The notes under the pieces are model-generated. The model was not told where the DNA came from and made no database searches. It worked only from the letters and a program-made list of their open reading frames with translations. Below are positions 56,225-62,477 of a stretch of DNA of 62,477 nt, piece by piece (position 1 is the first letter of the stretch; each line of letters starts with the position of its first letter). The stretch is from Pirellulales bacterium (lineage in GTDB: Bacteria; Planctomycetota; Planctomycetia; Pirellulales; JADZDJ01), in assembly GCA_035656635.1 (NCBI GenBank), contig DASRSD010000176.1, forward strand, positions 1 through 62,477, in the 5' to 3' direction. A program made the translations under genes and the position numbers.

Positions 56225-56476
56225 TCACACCGGGGGTTGGCCCCGATCGTGTTTGTTGTCCGGCAATTTTCCCGTAAATGTGAACTGCAAAGCACTTAGT
56301 GTCACTTTCGCAAACTGCAACACGGCGTATCCAAAGCCGCGAAACAGCAAATCGAGAATTTGGCCTACGATCAGCCGGCTGTTAATCCGCTGGTGAACCG
56401 CCCGATCGAAGGTTTTTGGCGGCGGCGGCGGGGGGACCGGCAGTTCCGCCAGACGTTCAAGTAAATCGGTTGACAT
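56225..56476 (-). CDS. Small Pro-rich membrane protein downstream of sigma factor
   Basis: ATG 56476 (MSTDLLERLAELPVPPPPPPKTFDRAVHQRIN) gives 83 residues. A run of six prolines precedes an amphipathic helix and one membrane-like segment (about 43-68, VGQILDLLFRGFGYAVLQFAKVTLSALQF). It follows the sigma-factor gene on the same strand. It could be a membrane partner of the sigma factor, but no anti-sigma motif is visible. Confidence 0.65.
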   Translation of the reverse strand: MSTDLLERLAELPVPPPPPPKTFDRAVHQRINSRLIVGQILDLLFRGFGYAVLQFAKVTLSALQFTFTGKLPDNKHDRGQPPV

Positions 56477-56530
56477 GTGATGATCCGTTGGTGGTATATC
56501 GGATGGTTTGTGATGGTTGATATTACTGAG

Positions 56531-56610
56531 CCGGTGTGTCCTCACACCGGTGTTTGCATAATCTTATTTGTCGTTTCCATTTGCCGCACACCGGGCTGGG
56601 AATAGCCCGG
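56531..56610. repeat. Two perfect hairpins between sigma factor and small membrane gene
   Basis: CCGGTGTG, loop TCCT, CACACCGG (56531-56550) and CCGGGCT, loop GGGAAT, AGCCCGG (56591-56610) lie in the 146-base gap between two same-strand genes. They may attenuate read-through or be REP-like palindromes. Confidence 0.65.
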
Positions 56611-56622
56611 CTCGGACGATGG

Positions 56623-57225
56623 TTATTGGTTTTCCGTTTCTTCTGCTTGCGGCTTTGGTTGTTTGCCTTCCGTCTTTTCTCCGAATTGATCTTGAATTTT
56701 TTCTCGTGCGCGGCTGATTCGCATTTTGCAGGCGCTCACGCTTAGTCCAAAAATTTCCGCCAGTTCCTCGTGGCTGTAATTTTCCGCATATTTCAGGATC
56801 AGCAAAGCACGATCTTCTTCGCTTAAAATATCGAGCATTTGCAACAGGTCGAGCGATAACCCTTCCGTCGGCGCCGGCGTGCCGGGCGAATGCGCTTCGA
56901 TGGTTTCATCGCTGGTAATGCTTTCGTGCCGTTGACGGCGGCCACGGCCACGCCGCAATGTCAGGCAAGTGCGAATCGCAATGCCGTGGACCCAGGTGCT
57001 GTACTTGGAGCGGCCCTCGAACTTGGCGCGATGCAAAAACAACCGCACGAAAACTTCCTGTGCGGCGTCGCTGGCATCGTGTTCGTTTCCTAGCAAGCGA
57101 AAACAAATATGCCACACCCGCTGGCGGAAACGCTCCACCAGTTCCACAAAGGCGGGGCCATCGGACCCTTCGCGGGCCGCTTCTGCCGCCAATTGCTCGT
57201 CGGTGTATTGATGAACATCGATCAC
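56623..57225 (-). CDS. ECF-type RNA polymerase sigma factor
   Basis: GTG 57225 (MIDVHQYTDEQLAAEA) gives 200 residues; an upstream ATG at 57324 would add 33 atypical residues. Region 2 shows FRQRVWHICFRLLGNEHDASDAAQEVFVRLFLHRAKFEGRSKYSTWVHGIAIRTC. Region 4 shows LSEEDRALLILKYAENYSHEELAEIFGLSVSACKMRISRAREKI. A Lys/Gln/Glu-rich tail follows. It redirects RNA polymerase to an unknown regulon. The downstream small membrane protein may be its partner. Confidence 0.92.
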   Translation of the reverse strand: MIDVHQYTDEQLAAEAAREGSDGPAFVELVERFRQRVWHICFRLLGNEHDASDAAQEVFVRLFLHRAKFEGRSKYSTWVHGIAIRTCLTLRRGRGRRQRHESITSDETIEAHSPGTPAPTEGLSLDLLQMLDILSEEDRALLILKYAENYSHEELAEIFGLSVSACKMRISRAREKIQDQFGEKTEGKQPKPQAEETENQ

Positions 57226-57487
57226 AATCAATCCTACGACGAGCAACTGGTCCAGAGCCCTGCTCGCAGCGCTTCCTTGCACCTGGTACGAATATGAGTA
57301 GCCAACGCGAACTGCTGGCGTCACAAAGACTTAGCCGCTAAGTGGAGACAATCCGTTTTCTACGGGCGCAAACGCATTTGCGGCATAGACATAGGCTCGG
57401 GCCTTGCCCAGGCGATCAATCGAATCACAATTTGGCCGGGCGGGTCAAGAGCGGTTAACGCCGCGATTAGCAGTACGCCAGAAACTG

Positions 57488-59233
57488 CTACCACTTCAGG
57501 CCGAATTTATCGCCCATCGGCGAGCGGCCCAGTCCGCCTTGCAGGGGCACTTTGCGCAGTTTTTTCTTGGGTGGCGCGGCGGGAGAATCATCTGCGGCAG
57601 TGGAAGATTCACCCGCGCCAGAATCCGCTTTCTTTTGCTGCGGCGGCTCCGGCGGCGGGCCGAGCACTTTGATCGACAAACTAATCCGCTGATTTTCCGC
57701 ATCGACCGACAGCACTTTCGCTTCCACTTGCTGCCCTTCCTGCACCACATCGGCCACGCGATGCACGCGCTTGTAGGACAATTCCGAAATGTGCACCAAC
57801 CCTTCCACCCCCGGCTCCAGTTTCACAAACGCGCCGAAATCCATAATCCGCGACACCGTGCCGGTGATTTTGCTGGTGACCGTATATTTGGCCGGCACTT
57901 TGGCCCACGGGCTTTCGAACAAATCGCGATAAGCCAGGCTGATTTTGTGTGTCTCGGGGTCGAGCTTCTGAATTTTCACTTTCACTTTTTGGCCGACGGT
58001 AAGCACTTCGCTGGGATGCTTGACGCGATCCCAACTCATTTGGCTGACGTGAATCATCCCGTCGATGCCGCCCAAATCGACGAAGGCGCCGAAATCGCGA
58101 ATGTTGCGCACGGTGCCTTCGCGCACCTGGCCCACTTCCAACTGCGCGAGAAGTTGTTGCTTGGCTGCTTCCTGATCGCGCTCCAAAACGGCGCGGCGGC
58201 TAAGCACCAAATTCCGCCGATCCTGATTCGCTTCCACCACCACGCACTGCAAAGTTTGCCCCACAAACTCTTCAAAGTTTTCCACGCGGTAAATAGAAAT
58301 TTGCCCGGCCGGAATGAAACCGCGAATTTTGTTCACTTCGCATTCCAGTCCGCCTTTGTTGTGGCCGGTAATGCGAGCTTCCACCGTAATTCCCTCGGCA
58401 ATGTCGGTCCAATCTCCCACCTGCACGCTGGCTCCCACCGGCGTGAGCTCGTACAAGCCGTCGTCCGCATTGAAACGGTTGACGACAACTTCCAGTGCAT
58501 CGCCAACATTCGGTTCTTGTGCCAAGGTATGCAGTGTCAGCACGCCTTGATTGCGGCCGCCGAGCTCGACAAACACGTTGTCGCGAAAAATCCGCGCTAC
58601 GTGTCCTGTGTGTCGCGATTCCGATTCCAGCGGCTCGCCCGCCACAGCGCCGGCGGCAGAACCCGTTTCGGCGGCGATCAGTTCCTCCAGCGATTGCTCG
58701 CCGAGCGCCGCTTGCAGCTCCGCTTCCAAATCGGGCGAAAGCTCGGCCCGCAAATTGGGTAGTTCGACTTTTTCGACCGGCATGGAATGAATTTCGAACT
58801 TCGATTTTTTCGGCGCGACCTTGAGCTTGGGCGCCGGAGCTGCCTCTCCTGCTTCCGCGGCCTCCGCTTTGGCGCGCGTTTGCCCACCGGCAGGCTTCGG
58901 CGATACAGGGCGAGCGGGATATTGCTCGTGCGACGGCGGGCGCTGGGTCGCTGGACTTTGTCCTACTGGCGTACGAAAAGCCACTTTGGCCCGCGGCTCA
59001 ACCCGGGGCACGGCCACGCCGGGCCGCTGCGTGCCGATTTTGATGCGCGGCTTCGAGGCTTCGGCGGACTCTTCGCCCGATGTTGCCGCAGCAACTTCAC
59101 TGCTACTTCCCGCCGCCGATTGATTTTCGGTGGCAGCAGCCGTCGCGTCAGGAATCGGCGTAGCTTCAGAATGGGTTGGAGAAACGCCTTCAGATTCTGG
59201 CGAAGGCGACGCAGCGTGCGAATCGACAGTCAT
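57488..59233 (-). CDS. Ribosomal-protein-S1-like RNA-binding protein
   Basis: The protein has 581 residues. A ~190-residue Ala/Pro/Glu-rich N-terminal extension precedes four S1 domains. They begin near [70 protein letters not shown] and [32 protein letters not shown] short basic tail ends it. Planctomycete S1 proteins often have such extensions. It is probably the ribosomal S1 or a close paralogue that binds mRNA. The long acidic extension is unusual. Confidence 0.9.
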   Translation of the reverse strand: MTVDSHAASPSPESEGVSPTHSEATPIPDATAAATENQSAAGSSSEVAAATSGEESAEASKPRIKIGTQRPGVAVPRVEPRAKVAFRTPVGQSPATQRPPSHEQYPARPVSPKPAGGQTRAKAEAAEAGEAAPAPKLKVAPKKSKFEIHSMPVEKVELPNLRAELSPDLEAELQAALGEQSLEELIAAETGSAAGAVAGEPLESESRHTGHVARIFRDNVFVELGGRNQGVLTLHTLAQEPNVGDALEVVVNRFNADDGLYELTPVGASVQVGDWTDIAEGITVEARITGHNKGGLECEVNKIRGFIPAGQISIYRVENFEEFVGQTLQCVVVEANQDRRNLVLSRRAVLERDQEAAKQQLLAQLEVGQVREGTVRNIRDFGAFVDLGGIDGMIHVSQMSWDRVKHPSEVLTVGQKVKVKIQKLDPETHKISLAYRDLFESPWAKVPAKYTVTSKITGTVSRIMDFGAFVKLEPGVEGLVHISELSYKRVHRVADVVQEGQQVEAKVLSVDAENQRISLSIKVLGPPPEPPQQKKADSGAGESSTAADDSPAAPPKKKLRKVPLQGGLGRSPMGDKFGLKW

Positions 59234-59930
59234 AGATCAACAAAATACGGGGGCGGTTAGCAGAAATAGTGTGTGCCGCAGAGGGCGACTTAGTATCGAA
59301 TCAGTTTACAGGCCACTTGAATGCGGCGAAAGTGCCTTTTTAGGCCACGCAAATATAACCTTATTGCAGCTGCAAATAGGCAAAATACCCGGCAGTGTTT
59401 AGCCGCGATGCGCTAGCGGAGCGCCTTGGGCCTCCAGTACCCCGGCAGGACTCGAACCACCAACCGTTCCTTCATTTGTGGCTCAAAACTTATCTGGCAG
59501 CGGCACAAATCCCGTGGTTGTTTCCATCTGTGACAACGACCTTCTTGCCCTCGTCGAAGCCTGGCCAAGGTTTTCGCCCACTGTCAGGACCGCAATTCTC
59601 ACCCTAACACTTGGTCAGGAACGCCATAGCGATAATCGTCAATGTTGATGCGCTATCACCCTGAGCCGGATCATTTTAGTGACTCGGGAGGTTGCAAGGG
59701 AGTCCCGATGGTCCGTGCAAACTGGAGTCTTGATTCACGCCGCCTCCGATGCCAACTACCTGATGGCTGACCAATGGGTGTTAGAACTAATCGAATCACG
59801 CGTCTAGGAGCCATCTCGCAAAACCACTCGGATCAACCACTTACGCTTTTCATATTTTGCACAGAACGGTTTATTTTTTAAGGATTCCGTGCAGCTTAGC
59901 GTGCAGACGAAGCTTATTTAGGCGTCATCT
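59234..59930. other. Intergenic boundary region, mostly non-coding
   Basis: These 697 bases separate the S1-like gene from the orphan accessory gene. They contain a tRNA-3'-end-like fragment (59437-59460) and short open frames that break after 30-50 codons, such as a plus-strand run near 59640-59810. None is convincing as a gene. The AT content rises toward 59900. Confidence 0.5.
59437..59460 (-). other. tRNA 3'-end-like fragment (possible attachment-site remnant)
   Basis: The minus strand reads GGTTCGAGTCCTGCCGGGGT, a typical T-loop (TTCGAGT) with the 3' T-stem half CCTGC and an acceptor-like CGGGGTA. The 5' T-stem half is GGTGG, not the GCAGG needed to pair, and no anticodon or D arm precedes it. 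It is therefore not a tRNA gene but may be a core left by integration next to one. Confidence 0.35.
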
Positions 59931-61856
59931 CTAGGATCGTTCGACGAAAACAGTCCGTTCGATCCCAGGTACGGGCGTAGGCGCTTTATCGTCGTCATCG
60001 CGATCATCATCGTCTTCGTGCAGGATTTCCATGAAAAACTGTTCCGGCGGAAGCGGATTCCCCGCAGCATCTTGCGGCAACTCGTAATGAATGGCCCATA
60101 ATGCGTCGTAAATGTGTTCGTACTTCGACATCATGGGCATAAGCTGCACAGTCGTTTTCAGTTTGTTCACGTCGCTCAGTGAAAAAAGGTTGAAAGCGAC
60201 AGTCTGACCGGCATCATCATCGGCAAATAGGACCGTCCGAAGCGGTGTGCCGGTGATTTGTGCTGTCTCCAGCCAGTCGCTCCGCCGCTGCACGTCACAA
60301 GCGGCGGCGTGAACCACAACGCCCAACAGCGCGATCCGCGGAGTGGCGAGCGAGAGTGGGTGATTTTCTCCCACCACTTCAGCCGGCGAAATGAAATTAC
60401 AATGATCGGAAACGCTATCGCCGTTTGGATCATGCCGACACGAGCAACCTTCGATCAGCGAATTGAATACGTCTTCGTCATCGGCTGCAAACAGCCGATA
60501 GAGATTCAGAATATCGTGACCAACTCTGGCCACGCTTTTTGAACGGCACGTCTCGATGGTATCGGCCCCGCACACGACGCTCGTGGCTTCGAGCCACGGC
60601 TGCACATCGAGCGACCGCTTGGCGATTGCCTGTTCGCGCAAAACGTCTGAGGTGAAATCAAACCCACCGGCGGCTTCGATCATCTTTTCCAGCCAGGTGG
60701 TAAACGTTGTCAGGCGCTGGATGAGCTCGGCCGACACGATCCGGCACCGCGCTAGCCATGCAGGAGCGCCTGGAAGAATGGCAGAATCCTGAAGGCGCCG
60801 CCCAGCATCGTCAAGGATTCTATGCAGGCACGAATAATCTTCCTCGATTTCTTCAAAGGCCGCCTCGTCGGCCCGTAGAGGGGTGAGCAGCGCTGGAAAG
60901 CGCCGTTGCAGGAATGCCAAGTAGAGCGCCTTTCCCGCTGATTGCAGAACGCGCCCCAGACAGCTTATCTCAAGCTCAGTGGCCGGAGCGCTTACGAAGC
61001 TAACGGTGAATTCGGCCACCATTTGCATTTGGCAGCATAGCAGGTGCAAGAACTGTCGTATCTCGCCTGCATCCTGGTCGGCGGCCAGCATCAGACGGTG
61101 TTTTACAGAAGGGTTGGGAAGTGTTGAGACCAGGGCGCGATACACCGCCAGCGACGCATCGGCCAGCAAGCGCGGCATTTCATTGATGAAGTCAGCAAAG
61201 CGGGGGTCCTGTTTCAAATCTTGGAACAGTTTCCCCTCATCAACGATGGCGAGCTTCGCCTCTCCCGTTTCCGTGTGGTTTGCCGGCGCCGAGGGAGCAA
61301 GTCGATGCTGCAAATATCGATGAATGACTTCAAGGTGGCCGAGAACCTCGCTTCCAAGCAGTGATTCGGCGCTTTCGCCTAAGGCGCTTTCCAGCGAGGG
61401 CATGGCATGGCGACAAGCTTCAAAGTAGCGTGCCGTGCATGGAACGAGGTTGTTGACGCCCCCTTTAAGCCAGCGGCAAAACGCCGCCACGCCTGGGTGT
61501 CGATTGTTCAACAACAAGGAAATGAGCTTTGCCCGGCGAGATCGTGGTAAGACCTTCACGAAGAATTCTGCGCGTAGCAAGCTGTCCGAATCGAAGGGCG
61601 CCTGGGCAGCGCTCGAAGAAAATGAGGTGACAGGCGTCGCAGCGCCGACGGTCACCGACCACGAAGTCAACGAGCGGAGTGTAAGGCGAGGCGGCGGCAC
61701 GAACTGCGCGGCAATATCGCGCAAGAGATTTCGCAGATTCTTTCCGATCCCTGCTGCGCAAGCGGCGTTTTCGATGGCGGCAAGCATCGCCCGATCAGCG
61801 TTCGGACGATCACCTGTCGCCTCATTGCAGTCGGTCGTACTGACGTCCAAAGCCAT
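59931..61856 (-). CDS. Orphan 641-residue protein with acidic tail
   Basis: I recognise no domain. It is soluble, with no signal peptide or membrane helix, and mainly helical. Phrases include LRNLLRDIAAQFVPP near the N-terminus, EMPRLLADASLAVYRALVSTLPN in the middle, and a run of Cys residues around SLIEGCSCRHDPNG. The C-terminal ~35 residues are very acidic (MEILHEDDDDRDDDDK). The rest looks like a folded all-alpha or mixed protein. It lies beyond the tRNA-like fragment, next to a transposon end, so it is probably accessory. Confidence 0.72.
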   Translation of the reverse strand: MALDVSTTDCNEATGDRPNADRAMLAAIENAACAAGIGKNLRNLLRDIAAQFVPPPRLTLRSLTSWSVTVGAATPVTSFSSSAAQAPFDSDSLLRAEFFVKVLPRSRRAKLISLLLNNRHPGVAAFCRWLKGGVNNLVPCTARYFEACRHAMPSLESALGESAESLLGSEVLGHLEVIHRYLQHRLAPSAPANHTETGEAKLAIVDEGKLFQDLKQDPRFADFINEMPRLLADASLAVYRALVSTLPNPSVKHRLMLAADQDAGEIRQFLHLLCCQMQMVAEFTVSFVSAPATELEISCLGRVLQSAGKALYLAFLQRRFPALLTPLRADEAAFEEIEEDYSCLHRILDDAGRRLQDSAILPGAPAWLARCRIVSAELIQRLTTFTTWLEKMIEAAGGFDFTSDVLREQAIAKRSLDVQPWLEATSVVCGADTIETCRSKSVARVGHDILNLYRLFAADDEDVFNSLIEGCSCRHDPNGDSVSDHCNFISPAEVVGENHPLSLATPRIALLGVVVHAAACDVQRRSDWLETAQITGTPLRTVLFADDDAGQTVAFNLFSLSDVNKLKTTVQLMPMMSKYEHIYDALWAIHYELPQDAAGNPLPPEQFFMEILHEDDDDRDDDDKAPTPVPGIERTVFVERS

Positions 61857-62352
61857 CGCAGGTACTCACGCCAATTCTCATGACTGCCAATCGGCCTGAC
61901 TCGATTCCCACCGTGACTGCCAACCCTGTTTTGTGCTAGGGCGATTCATTTTCCTATTCGCGACTGTATCATGCAATGGGCAACCAATCCGAAGCCCTTG
62001 GCAGCCAGGGGACAGCGTTTTGCATTAGGCGGCGGGGATCGGCGCCGAGGCTCAAAAATCGATTGAGAAGCCCGTGGGGCAAGGGCTGCGGGGATCGAAT
62101 CTGGAGGCGATTATGCCCAACCCATTGCCTCAATGCGTATTGGAGCATGACGATGATGGCCAGTTCAACGACTCAGTAGCAGATTTGTGACAATCGTCGT
62201 TCCTATTTAACGGAAATCAGCGTTCATTCGCTGACGACCTTCAAATAAATCGTGATACGAACCGTATTGTGAATGACGCTGACGCGAAGTTGCGATCTAT
62301 GTCCACCAAAGCGATTGTTTTTCTCAAGTCGAGTGTCTAGTGCCGTCGTCGG
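61857..62352. other. Region between orphan gene and transposon end
   Basis: About 500 bases with one candidate small ORF (62113-62190). No other feature is convincing. The promoter of the leftward orphan gene should lie near 61860-61970, but no clear -35/-10 pair stands out. Confidence 0.45.
62113..62190 (+). CDS. Possible 25-residue small protein
   Basis: ATG 62113 has GGAGG six bases upstream and encodes MPNPLPQCVLEHDDDGQFND then SVADL before TGA. It is acidic and has no similarity I recognise. It may be a chance open frame or the truncated start of a longer gene lost by insertion. Confidence 0.25.
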   Translation: MPNPLPQCVLEHDDDGQFNDSVADL

Positions 62353-62477
62353 TTAATTGTAGCGGTATCCACAGTGTTGGAGGTAGTTGCGGCATTCGCT
62401 TTCGGTGAATAGATCGAGTACTTTGCCGCAGAGTTGCCAAAGTTTGTCGGTGGTTCGCTGGGCACCATCGCGGAGCA
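62338..62477 (-). mobile_element. IS630-type insertion sequence, one end
   Basis: The window ends inside an element whose transposase runs off the edge. The sequence TAGTGCCGTCGTCGG near 62338 may be the terminal inverted repeat, beginning with the TA target dinucleotide expected for IS630/Tc1-mariner elements. The other end is outside the window, so the boundary is tentative. Confidence 0.5.
62353..62477 (-). CDS. IS630-family transposase, C-terminal part
   Basis: The frame read from 62475 down gives [20 protein letters not shown] and continues [20 protein letters not shown] to a stop at 62355-62353. The DGAxRxTDxLW...LDLFTxxECRNYxxHCGY pattern is typical of the C-terminus of IS630-type DDE transposases. 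Only about 41 residues are visible; the catalytic acidic residues lie outside. Confidence 0.7.
   Translation of the reverse strand, partial: LRDGAQRTTDKLWQLCGKVLDLFTESECRNYLQHCGYRYN

Noticed and set aside
59437-59530. Full tRNA on the minus strand ending near 59437
   Set aside because: The T-loop is good, but the T-stem does not pair and no anticodon or D arm can be drawn, so I list it only as a fragment.
59640-59808. Plus-strand reading frames with protein-like phrases before the orphan gene
   Set aside because: Each frame is broken after 30-50 codons, none has a start with a ribosome-binding site, and no family is recognisable.

Overview
The window looks like chromosomal DNA from a planctomycete, most likely a member of the Pirellulales. 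The main evidence is the DUF1549/DUF1553 plus DUF1501 gene pair, the MoxR/DUF58/BatA-type cluster, a giant membrane Ser/Thr kinase with TPR repeats, an LptD-like outer-membrane protein, and many palindromic intergenic repeats. I saw no rRNA gene, no intact tRNA and no CRISPR array. The assignment rests on gene content and style only.

Layout. 1-3.6 kb: the 5' end of a cysteine-rich secreted protein, a ferritin-like and a HEAT-repeat protein, a lipoate-ligase-type protein, and a hicAB toxin-antitoxin locus whose toxin gene carries an in-frame stop. 3.6-10.6 kb: a leftward MoxR - DUF58 - BatA/VWA - VWA operon, probably for envelope or stress functions. A double-DUF4159 protein is transcribed divergently from it. 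13-24.4 kb: housekeeping and transport genes, namely a TauE/SafE permease with DUF1634, an LptD-like barrel, diacylglycerol kinase, LarC, a MazG-like pyrophosphohydrolase, an 857-residue orphan membrane-anchored protein, a cupin and RlmN. 24.5-29.2 kb: a rightward stretch with an M20 peptidase, a BFD-like [2Fe-2S] protein, a Lys-rich small protein, and a tight FHA - ParA-like ATPase - glutaminase operon.

29.3-42 kb is the most distinctive stretch. It holds a PQQ-type beta-propeller, a dienelactone hydrolase, an SH3/TPR protein, a 1758-residue membrane Ser/Thr kinase with a very long TPR ectodomain, and, ending 9 bases from it on the other strand, a 1112-residue secreted CHAT protein whose catalytic Cys is replaced by Phe. 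Together they look like an undescribed envelope-facing signalling or scaffold locus. 42-59 kb: a lipoprotein, a GlsB/YeaQ-like protein, an ArsR-SRPBCC-SRPBCC operon with a clear promoter/operator, a FemAB/GNAT-like protein, the DUF1549-DUF1501 pair, KatG, SixA, an RNase HII-like protein, a second TauE/SafE, an MscS-like channel, an ECF sigma factor with a small Pro-rich membrane protein, and a ribosomal-S1-like protein.

59.4-62.5 kb looks accessory: a tRNA-3'-end-like fragment, a 641-residue orphan protein and the end of an IS630-type transposase at the right edge. Intergenic palindromes recur across the window: two copies of a ~200-base element, one good and one degenerate copy of a ~130-base element, and several short perfect hairpins. 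They are probably non-autonomous mobile or REP-like sequences.
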